A stretch of DNA of 64,000 nucleotides, taken from Deinococcus budaensis. Lineage in GTDB: Bacteria; Deinococcota; Deinococci; Deinococcales; Deinococcaceae. The translations under genes were made by a program, and so were the position numbers. This document shows positions 44,060 to 52,302 of the stretch, one piece after another. The notes under the pieces are model-generated. The model was not told where the DNA came from. It saw only the letters and a list, made by a program, of their open reading frames with translations, and did no database searches. Location: NCBI RefSeq assembly GCF_014201885.1, contig NZ_JACHFN010000007.1:124001-188000 (forward strand). Reading direction: 5' to 3'. Within the stretch, counting starts at the first letter, position 1; every line of letters begins with the position of its first letter.

Positions 44060-45370
44060 TCAGGGGGAAGGCGGCGGCTCGCCGGGCAGCACCAGCCGGG
44101 CGCGGGTACCGCCCTGGGACCGGCGCTCCAGCCGGACGCGCCCCCCGTGGGCCTGGGCGACCTCGCGCACGACGGTCAGGCCCAGGCCGGAGCCTTCCTG
44201 CCGCGCCGGGCCGCGCGCGAACGGCTCAAAGAGGGTCTCCACCCCTTCGGGCATTCCCGGCCCGCTGTCCTCGACCCGCAGCTCGGCGTAGGCGCCCAGG
44301 GCGTGGACCGAGACCCGGACCTCGCCCCGGGGGGTGAACTTCAGGGCGTTGCCGACCAGGTTTTCCAGCGCCCGGGTGACCAGGTCGGGGTCCACCCGCG
44401 CCTGGGCCGGTTCGCCGTCCAGCAGCAGGTCGAGGCCGCGCTCCGCCGCCAGGGGGTGCAGCCGGTCCACCACGTCCCCGGCCAGCGCCAGCAGGTCGGT
44501 CGGCGTGTAGCTGGGGGCCTGCCGGGCGCGCGTGAGGCTCAGCAGGTTGCCGGTGAGTTCGCGCAGCCGCAGGGCCGTGCGCTCCGTGCGGGCCAGCGCC
44601 GCCGCCAGTTCCTGCGGGGAGCGGGGCCGCGAGCGCGCATGCTGCACGTCCGCGATCAGGGCCGCGACGGGGGTCCGCAGCTCGTGCGAGGCGTTGGCCA
44701 GAAAGAGGGCCTCGCGCTCGCGCTGGTCGCGCAACTCGGCCAGGCTGAGGTCCAGGGCGCGGGCGAGGTCGCCCACCTCGCCGCGCGCCAGGACCCCCGG
44801 CACGGGCAGCGGGTCGCCCAGCCGCCGCACCCGCGCGGCCAGGCGCTCCAGCGGGCGCAGCGTGGCCCCCACCACCCAGGCGGTGACCAGCCCCGCCAAC
44901 GCGGCCAGGCCCGCCCCCGCCCCCAGCGCGACGAGGCCGTAGCGCTCCAGGGTGCGCCGGATGGGGGTCAGGCTGCGGCCCACCTGCACGGCGTCGCGCC
45001 CCGAGCGGCGCACCGCCACGATCAGGTCGCGGTGCCGCAGCGGCCGATCCACGGCGGCGGTCGGCGCGGGCGGCAGCGCGAGGAGTGCCGGGTCCGGGGT
45101 GCCGCCGGTCCAGACCGGCCGGCCGTCCTCGAAGGCGCGGGCACTGGAGGCCGCCCCCTCGCGGTACAGCAGGGCCTCGGCTCCGGCGGGCAGGGGGCCG
45201 GGGGTCCGCACCGCCAGGTCCAGCAGCGCGTCCGCCTGCCCGGAGACCGCCTGCGTCAACGCCGCGACCTCGGCGCGCCACAGCAGCAGGCCGACTGCCC
45301 CCGACAGCGCCAGCAGCGAGAGCAGCGTGACCCCCACGCTCAGCAAGACCAGCTTGGGGCGCAGGCGCAT
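44060..45370 (-). CDS. membrane sensor histidine kinase
   Basis: 436 residues. TM1 lies at about 7-31 (LVLLSVGVTLLSLLALSGAV) and TM2 at about 145-168 (GLVALGAGAGLAALAGLVTA), bounding a 110-residue periplasmic sensor. HAMP is followed by the H-box FLANASHELRTPVAAL (His229). The N-box ALENLVGNALKFTP, G1 VEDSGPGMPEG and G2 GSGLGLTVVREVAQAHGG are present. It forms a pair with the regulator, whose stop overlaps an alternative GTG start (45382); I prefer ATG 45370 because the GGAGG there is too close for the GTG. The signal is unknown. Confidence 0.93.
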   Translation of the reverse strand: MRLRPKLVLLSVGVTLLSLLALSGAVGLLLWRAEVAALTQAVSGQADALLDLAVRTPGPLPAGAEALLYREGAASSARAFEDGRPVWTGGTPDPALLALPPAPTAAVDRPLRHRDLIVAVRRSGRDAVQVGRSLTPIRRTLERYGLVALGAGAGLAALAGLVTAWVVGATLRPLERLAARVRRLGDPLPVPGVLARGEVGDLARALDLSLAELRDQREREALFLANASHELRTPVAALIADVQHARSRPRSPQELAAALARTERTALRLRELTGNLLSLTRARQAPSYTPTDLLALAGDVVDRLHPLAAERGLDLLLDGEPAQARVDPDLVTRALENLVGNALKFTPRGEVRVSVHALGAYAELRVEDSGPGMPEGVETLFEPFARGPARQEGSGLGLTVVREVAQAHGGRVRLERRSQGGTRARLVLPGEPPPSP

Positions 45371-45378
45371 GGCCTGAG

Positions 45379-46044
45379 TCACGCCTCCGGAAAGAGGTAG
45401 CCCAGGCCGCGCTGGGTGACGATCACCCCGTCGCCCAGCTTGCGGCGCACGTTGCGCACGTACGTCTCCACGACGTTGCTCTCGGCGCCGAAGGCTCCGT
45501 CCCAGACACGTTCGATCAGCTCCTCCTTGCGGTAGATCCGCCCCGGCGCGGAGGCCAGCACCTCGATCAGGGCGTATTCCTTGGCGGTCAGCGCGACGCG
45601 CACCCCCGCCCGGAGCACCGCGCGGCCCGTCCAGTCGAAGCGCAGGTCGCGCCACTCCAGCGCGGTGCGCGCCTCAGCGCGGGTCCGGCGCACCAGCGCC
45701 CGCAGCCGCGCGTGCAGCTCTCCAAGGTCAAAGGGCTTGACGAGGTAGTCGTCCCCGCCCGCGTCCAGCCCGCCGATGCGGTCCCCGATGGTGTCGCGGG
45801 CAGACAAGAACAGCACCGGCATCGTCAACCCGCCCGCGCGCAGCCGCCGCACGAGGTCAAAGCCCGTGTCCTCCCCCTCGGGCAGCCGCACGTCCACGAT
45901 CAGCGCCTGATAGGGAAACGAGCGCACCAGGCTCTCGGCCTGCCGGGCGTCGCCCACGGCGTCCACCGCGTACCCCGCCTCGCGCAGGTTGGCCGCGAGG
46001 GGCAGGCGGATGGCCTCCTCGTCCTCGACCAGCAAAAAGCGCAT
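45379..46044 (-). CDS. OmpR-family response regulator
   Basis: 221 residues. Receiver: VEDEEAIRLPLAANLREAGY, Asp51 (ALIVDVRLPEGEDTGFDLVR), Lys in DDYLVKPFDLGELHARLRAL. DNA-binding winged helix: LTAKEYALIEVLASAPGRIY, RKEELIERVWD, NVVETYVRNVRRKLG and VIVTQRGLGYLF. This is a full-length QseB/PmrA-like protein. It heads a kinase-regulator pair and would control the adjacent HtrA gene or cell-envelope genes; this is inference from position. It follows the trypco2-like gene by 77 bases. Confidence 0.95.
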   Translation of the reverse strand: MRFLLVEDEEAIRLPLAANLREAGYAVDAVGDARQAESLVRSFPYQALIVDVRLPEGEDTGFDLVRRLRAGGLTMPVLFLSARDTIGDRIGGLDAGGDDYLVKPFDLGELHARLRALVRRTRAEARTALEWRDLRFDWTGRAVLRAGVRVALTAKEYALIEVLASAPGRIYRKEELIERVWDGAFGAESNVVETYVRNVRRKLGDGVIVTQRGLGYLFPEA

Positions 46045-46121
46045 ATCTCATGGTAGGCCAGCGGCGCGGCGCCCCACCACCCCGGGGCCGGGCCTCTCCT
46101 CTCTCCCGCCCCGCCCGGCGC

Positions 46122-46616
46122 TCAGGGCAGCGGCGCGAGGGTCAGCGTGACCGTGTGCATCTGCTCGCGCGCGGCCCCGGCGCCCAGGCCGCCCACCGCC
46201 AGCGAACCGTCCTCGTTGACCGCCAGGTGAAAAACCAGCTCCCCGCCCGTCGACCGGAACGGCAGCGTCCCCGACACGCGCGCCCACTCCCTGGCCCCGA
46301 TCCGCAGGGCGTCCAGGCCCGTCACCAGCTGATAGCCCAGATCGCCCGGGACCAGCGCCTCCAGCCGGGTCGGCTGGCGCTCCCACGACAGCGAAAGGGT
46401 CTGCCGCTGCGTCTGGGCGTGGTCGCCTCCCACGGTGATGACCCGCCACTCCAGCTTTCCCGCTGCGGAGAGCGTCAGCGCGGTCTGAAGCTGGAGGTCT
46501 ACCCGCTGCACGACGAGCACGTTGTTGCCGTGCTCGTCCTCGCGCCCAAAATCGCTGGCGATGGCCGCCTGCACAGCCTGCACGAACTCCAGCACCGACA
46601 CGGCCCGGCTCGGCAT
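46122..46616 (-). CDS. trypco2 (trypsin-co-occurring domain 2)-like protein
   Basis: 164 residues. The N-terminal 85 (VSVLEFVQAVQAAIASDFGR, then VLVVQRVDLQLQTALTLSAA, WRVITVGGDHAQTQRQTLSL) match the pattern of trypco2: a helix followed by four strands ending in a T-x-x-L-x-L. The last 40 residues (HLAVNEDGSLAVGG, HTVTLTLAPLP) repeat the end of the domain, so it may be a tandem copy. Trypco2 was defined by its frequent linkage to trypsin-like proteases in predicted conflict or stress systems. The HtrA-type gene lies three genes downstream on the same strand. I chose ATG 46616, which has GGGAGGAGGCAGG ahead. The call is by pattern only. Confidence 0.6.
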   Translation of the reverse strand: MPSRAVSVLEFVQAVQAAIASDFGREDEHGNNVLVVQRVDLQLQTALTLSAAGKLEWRVITVGGDHAQTQRQTLSLSWERQPTRLEALVPGDLGYQLVTGLDALRIGAREWARVSGTLPFRSTGGELVFHLAVNEDGSLAVGGLGAGAAREQMHTVTLTLAPLP

Positions 46617-46729
46617 CCTGCCTCCTCCCGGGCGCGGCCAAGACGGCCCACCGGAGCCTCGCCGCCCGCCCAGCCTCACCTTACCTGCTCTGGGCCGGGG
46701 CCTCCCGGCGGCCCAGGCCCGTGGGGAGA

Positions 46730-47021
46730 TCAGGCCGCCTCGGGGCCAGGCTGGGCGGGCGCTTCCCCCGCGCCGGGAGAGTCGACCGGCACTCCGGCGG
46801 CTCCCCAGGTGCGCTCCACCTCCCCGCCGATGCGGTCCACGTTCCCGGACCGGGGCACGTCGCCGGGCACGGCCCGCGCCTCTCTCCCGGCAGCCTGAAT
46901 CTCGCGGACCCCGGCCCGGCCGCCACCTCCTCGTTCAGGCCGTTGACGGCCACGCGGGCGCCCTCGCGGGCAAGCCGAGGCCCTGGCCGCCGCCAGTGAT
47001 CAGGACGGCCCTTCGGGTCAA
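46730..47021 (-). pseudogene. short-chain dehydrogenase (gluconate 5-dehydrogenase-like) relic
   Basis: From a TTG at 47021 the minus strand reads LTRRAVLITGGGQGLG, the SDR cofactor motif. The frame then shifts to GARVAVNGLNEEVAA, and again to EIQAAGREARAVPGDVPRSG and VDRIGGEVERTWGA, all typical of the first 90 residues of an SDR. It ends at a TGA without the catalytic YxxxK. With gluconokinase next door, a former gluconate 5-dehydrogenase (idnO type) is a reasonable guess. Confidence 0.6.
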
Positions 47022-47355
47022 ACGTGACGCGAGGTTATTGTGGTGGCCCGGCGAGGACCGGCGCCCCGGAGCGGGTGGACGGCCGGACGCGGGGTGGTTC
47101 CCGACAGCCGCCACGCCGATGTCCTCCGGAATCCGTCTCCGGCCCTGGTGCAACTGGGCGCTGGCCTGCTCACTGGCACATTGGGGGACGTGACCCGGAG
47201 CACCAGAGCCTCCACCAGCCAGCCTCCACCCGCCGCGCCACCCCTGCGGTGTACTGGTTGCTGGTCCGTGTCTCCCGGACCTGCCCACGCGACCGCCTGG
47301 GAGCCTAGCCTCCCGTCGGCAACCCGAGCGGCCCGACCCTTCGAGGAGAACTGCC
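47022..47355. other. intergenic; possible LacI-family scrap
   Basis: On the minus strand near 47070-47165 the reading ASAQLHQGRRRIPEDIGVAA, followed by VGNHP, resembles the IPEDIGVAG-type segment of LacI/GntR repressors. There is no start, and the flanks do not look like the rest of such a protein. No other feature was found apart from a leader with GAGGAGAA before the next gene. Confidence 0.3.
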
Positions 47356-47574
47356 ATGCTGCACCCCGTCCAGAACGCCAGGCGTGACCGCCTCGACCCC
47401 AGCGGCAAACGGGTCCGGCGGGTGGGCGACGTGAGCGTGAACGGGGCGCCCCTGCGCTTCGCCGCCGGTCTGCTGGAGGGCGCCGCGCACGTCACCACCC
47501 TCAGGGGCCGGGCCGATCTCGTCCTCTTCCCCGAGGTGCGTTCAGGCGTGAACTGGCGCTGGAGCCTGCCGTGA
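47356..47574 (+). CDS. small protein of unknown function upstream of gntK
   Basis: 72 residues: MLHPVQNARRDRLDPSGKRV, ending VRSGVNWRWSLP. GAGGAGAACTGCC before the ATG is a good ribosome site, and the stop overlaps the GTG of gluconokinase (GTGA, 47571-47574), so the two are translationally coupled. This coupling is the reason to accept it. I do not recognise a family. No membrane helix or signal peptide is seen. Confidence 0.6.
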   Translation: MLHPVQNARRDRLDPSGKRVRRVGDVSVNGAPLRFAAGLLEGAAHVTTLRGRADLVLFPEVRSGVNWRWSLP

Positions 47575-48068
47575 GGCCCCGCGCCGTCATCGTCATGGGC
47601 GTGTCGGGCAGCGGCAAGACCACCCTCGGAGCGGCGCTGGCCGGGCGGCTGGGCTGGGCCTTCGCGGACGCCGACGACTTCCACCCTGCCGCGAACCGCG
47701 AGAAGATGGCAAGCGGCGTGCCGCTGACCGACGAGGACCGCGCGCCCTGGCTGGAGGCCCTGCACCGCCTGATTGCCGACCACGTGCGCCGGGAGAGGCC
47801 GCTGGTCCTTGCCTGCTCGGCCCTCAAGGAGCGGTATCGCCGCACCCTGATCGGCGAGCTGGAGGGGGTCCGGATCGTCTTTGCTCAGGGCAGCCGGGAC
47901 CTCATCGCCGGGCGGATGAGCGCACGGCAACACTTCATGCCCGTGGCGCTGCTCGACAGCCAGCTCGCCGCGCTGGAACCGCCCCAGGACGCCCTCACCG
48001 TGGACATCCGCCTGCCGCTGGAGGAAAACGTCCGACTTCTCGCCGCCAAGCTGACGGACCCGGCGTAG
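47571..48068 (+). CDS. gntK: gluconokinase
   Basis: 165 residues, the usual size. P-loop GVSGSGKTTLGAALAGRL (residues 10-27), then FADADDFHPAANREKMASGV and PLTDEDRAPWL, the gluconate-binding signature, followed by VLACSALKERYRRTL. It phosphorylates gluconate to 6-phosphogluconate. The start is GTG 47571, overlapping the upstream small gene. No transporter or 6-phosphogluconate dehydratase is adjacent; the divergent SDR relic suggests a decaying gluconate locus. Confidence 0.95.
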   Translation: MRPRAVIVMGVSGSGKTTLGAALAGRLGWAFADADDFHPAANREKMASGVPLTDEDRAPWLEALHRLIADHVRRERPLVLACSALKERYRRTLIGELEGVRIVFAQGSRDLIAGRMSARQHFMPVALLDSQLAALEPPQDALTVDIRLPLEENVRLLAAKLTDPA

Positions 48069-48331
48069 CCCTCAGGACCCGCCCGGGTTCGCAGCGGTTG
48101 GGAAAGCGCAAGCCGAACCCCCGAACCGCGCCAGAGCCTGCCGTGACCCAGCCCCCCCTGGGGAAGTTCGTCGCGGTCCAGGTGCCCGCGCCGCCAGCCC
48201 CGTCCCCACTTCCTGAACGCAAGGCGCCCCTTCTCACGCCCGCACAACCACGCGGTTTTCAGCCCCCGCTACACTCCCACAGAATTCACGTCCATTCCCC
48301 CCTCCGCCTTCCCCCTTTTTCAGGAGCACCG

Positions 48332-49498
<1,167 letters not shown>

Positions 49499-49512
49499 TC
49501 CCGGCGCAGGGG

Positions 49513-49544
49513 CAGGGGGCGGAGGCTTGGCGCTCCGCCCCCTG
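49513..49544 (+). terminator. strong GC hairpin after the LivK-like gene
   Basis: CAGGGGGCGGAG (49513-49524) pairs perfectly with CTCCGCCCCCTG (49533-49544) around an 8-base loop, 15 bases after the stop. There is no T run after it, so it may end transcription only with help or mainly protect the mRNA. Confidence 0.6.
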
Positions 49545-49609
49545 CGCGCGCGGCCTGCCGTGGAGAAACGGGGCTGGTCACCCCTCCCCCGCCGGGGCAT
49601 GATGGCGGC

Positions 49610-51838
49610 ATGAAGCGGCCCGCCCTGCGCCTGCTGCTCGCCGCGCTGCTGGGCCTGCTCACCACGGCGCTGCTCGCGCTGCTGCTGGTGCCTGCCGCCC
49701 TGGACCTGCTGCCCGGCAGGCAGGTCTTTGTCCGGGCCTACGCCGCCGTGCTGCTCGCGTACCTGTGCGTGACGGCAGGCTTCGGCGTGATCGGGGCCGT
49801 CAGCGCGGCGGCCCTGCCGCTGGGGGCAGCCGGGGTGCCCGCCCGCGCCGGACCCTACCGGGTGGGCGTCTCACTGGCCGTCTCCGGCGGCGTCCTCTTG
49901 ATCCCGGTCCTGCTGCTGTCGGTCATTCTGGCCATCTCGCAGGAGGGCGCGCTGAACGGCGCCCTGCGCAACGGCCACCTGGTGCTGGCCCTGAGCGCCG
50001 GGGGCTACGGCCTGCTCTCGGGCACGGTGCTGGGCCTGCTGACCGTGCGGCTGCGCCACCTGTGGCGGGTCGCGCTGGCCGGGCTGGCCGGAGCGGGGCT
50101 GGCGGGGGCGCTCGGCGGGGCGGCGCTGGAACTGGTCAACGCGCGGGCCGTGCTGGGCAGCGCGCCGGGCCTGCTGCTGCTGGTGGGGCTGACGGTGCTG
50201 ACGATCCACCTGGGCTGGGGCCTGGCGGTGCGCGGGGCGCTGGCCCGGCTTAGTGTCCTGCGGGCCGGGCGGGGGGGGTCCCGCGCTCCCGGGGAAGCGG
50301 CCGAGGGGGCGGGCCGCGCGCAGGTGGCGGTGGTCGCCACCCTGGGCCTCAGCCTGCTGTCCAGCGTGGTGGGCCTGACCCGCACGCTGGGAGACTTCGT
50401 GACCGCCCGTCCCGCCGACCCCTCCCCGCTGCGGGTGGCCCGGCCCCTGAGCGCGCCCGCCTGCCCCGCCCCCACCGACCCGCTGGAACGCGCGGTGTGG
50501 GAGGTGACCACCCGGGACGGGCGGCCCGACCTCTCGTGCCTCAACGCGGTGACCCGCCTGATCGAGATGCCCGGCCCGCTGCCGCCCGGCGCCGCCCCCG
50601 CTGACCCCGCCCGCAGCGCCTTCGACGAGGTGGCGACCCTGGTGGGGGGGGCGCGGCGCGAGGTGCTGTTCACCACCATGCAGTGGGACGGCGGCGAGCT
50701 GAATCCCGGCTCGACCCTGGCGGGGGCGCTCGCCCGCCTGCACGCGCGGGTGCGGGCCGACCCGGCGGCGTACCCGGACGGCCTGCGCGTGCGCCTCACG
50801 CTGGGCAACTACCCGGTGCTCTCCACCTTCGAGTGGGGGGCCGAGGTCTGGGTGGCGCTGCGCGACCTGCTGGCGGCGGGCGTGCCGCTCTCGGACCCGC
50901 AGGTGGGCTGGCAGGTGGAACTGGGCAACTACGCCGGGACCTTTCCGCACAGCCACGTCAAGCTCGTCGCCCTCGACGGCGAGACGCTGCTGACGGCGGG
51001 CTTCAATTACGCCTACGGGCACTACCCGCCGGAGCACCCGTCGGGCCGGGGCATCCGGCTCTACGACCTGGCCCTGGTGGCGCGCGGCCCGGCGGCGCAA
51101 GACGGGGTGAATATCTTCGAGGACCTGTGGGCGCGCAGCCGGGTGGTGACCTGCGCGCCCGGCGTGCAGGCGGCCACCGTGCGCCAGCAGTGCCGTCTGG
51201 GCGACCTGGGCAGGCCCGCCGCCCTGCCTGCCGCGCGCCGGGCGGTCCCGGCCGGGCAGGCCCGCGCCTTCAGCCTCTACCGCCGCGAGGGCTTCGTGCA
51301 GGCCGATCAGGCCGTGCTGGCCCTGCTGAACGGGGCCACCACCCGCATCGACCTGCTGCACGTGAACTTCAGCATGGACCTGGGGTGCGTCGTCGCGCTG
51401 CTCAACCCCGCCCTGTGCACCGACCGCGACCGCCTGCCCTTCATGACCGCGCTGCTGGGCGCCCTGGAGCGCGGGGTGACCGTGCGGCTGCTGACCGACG
51501 GCAGCGCGGCCATGGGCGCCATCGAGAACCGCATTGCCCTGGGGTACCTGCGCCGGGAGATGCAGCGGCGCGGCCTGCCCGCTTCCCGCTTCACGGCCCG
51601 CTGGTTTCCCGGCCCCATCCATGCCAAGGGCACCCTGATCGACGGCCGGATGCTGGTCGTCGGCAGCATGAACCTGCACCATTCGTCGTGGACCCAGGGC
51701 CTGCTCGGCCTGAACGAAGCGGTGCTGGCGACCAGCGACCCCGCCATGGCCGCCGCGTTCCAGGACCACTTCGGCCGCGTGTGGCCGCAGGCCGCGCCCG
51801 CCGAGCTGCCCTCCTTTTTGCTGAACGTCTCGCCCTGA
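49610..51838 (+). CDS. membrane-bound phospholipase D-like protein
   Basis: 742 residues. The first 270 residues have six or more membrane helices. The rest is a PLD domain with two HKD motifs: HSHVKLVALDGETLLTAGFN (near 447) and IHAKGTLIDGRMLVVGSMNL (near 668), both with the histidine, lysine and aspartate in order. Four cysteines may form disulphides in an outer location. Proteins of this kind hydrolyse or exchange phosphodiester bonds, including in lipids such as cardiolipin; the long membrane part is unusual for cardiolipin synthase. GGCATGATGGCGGC precedes the start. It stands alone. Confidence 0.82.
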   Translation: MKRPALRLLLAALLGLLTTALLALLLVPAALDLLPGRQVFVRAYAAVLLAYLCVTAGFGVIGAVSAAALPLGAAGVPARAGPYRVGVSLAVSGGVLLIPVLLLSVILAISQEGALNGALRNGHLVLALSAGGYGLLSGTVLGLLTVRLRHLWRVALAGLAGAGLAGALGGAALELVNARAVLGSAPGLLLLVGLTVLTIHLGWGLAVRGALARLSVLRAGRGGSRAPGEAAEGAGRAQVAVVATLGLSLLSSVVGLTRTLGDFVTARPADPSPLRVARPLSAPACPAPTDPLERAVWEVTTRDGRPDLSCLNAVTRLIEMPGPLPPGAAPADPARSAFDEVATLVGGARREVLFTTMQWDGGELNPGSTLAGALARLHARVRADPAAYPDGLRVRLTLGNYPVLSTFEWGAEVWVALRDLLAAGVPLSDPQVGWQVELGNYAGTFPHSHVKLVALDGETLLTAGFNYAYGHYPPEHPSGRGIRLYDLALVARGPAAQDGVNIFEDLWARSRVVTCAPGVQAATVRQQCRLGDLGRPAALPAARRAVPAGQARAFSLYRREGFVQADQAVLALLNGATTRIDLLHVNFSMDLGCVVALLNPALCTDRDRLPFMTALLGALERGVTVRLLTDGSAAMGAIENRIALGYLRREMQRRGLPASRFTARWFPGPIHAKGTLIDGRMLVVGSMNLHHSSWTQGLLGLNEAVLATSDPAMAAAFQDHFGRVWPQAAPAELPSFLLNVSP

Positions 51839-52302
51839 CGCCGGGGCCGGGGTGACCCTGGCAACCGGGGGTTGACGGGAGGTGCCCCTCCGGTCCTCCC
51901 GCCGTTGGTGGGCTGGACCCTGGCATGGCACCTGGCCCCGGGGCACAATGGCGACCAGGCGGCACCTCTCCGGCAGAGGTGTTCGTCCAGCGGCCTGCGC
52001 CGTCCGCCGCCCCGGACCGGGGTGCCCGCCTGCCGGAAGGGGCGGCGCCGGGCACGGCGGGCCGCCACCGCCGGAAGCCCGGGGCGGTGCTAGCGTTGGG
52101 CGGCGGCGGTGTTCAGGGACGGCGCCCCTTCGCCCCCACGCGGCGGCTCCCCCCTTTCCCTTGCTGCCGTGATGCACGGGCGGGGGGTGAGGCGCCGGGC
52201 CTCAGCCGGAATCCCGGCTGTCCTGGCCTGCCAGACCCCATGGGCTGGCCCCCACGGACGCCCGGGGCCGCCTGCCCACGCCGCCCCTTTTTCAGGAGGA
52301 CC
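51839..52302. other. intergenic stretch with a weak hairpin
   Basis: CGGGAGG and CCTCCCG flank a 12-base loop around 51877-51902, a possible terminator for the preceding gene, without T run. The remainder has only random frames. A CAGGAGGACC ribosome site at its right edge serves the next gene. Confidence 0.4.
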
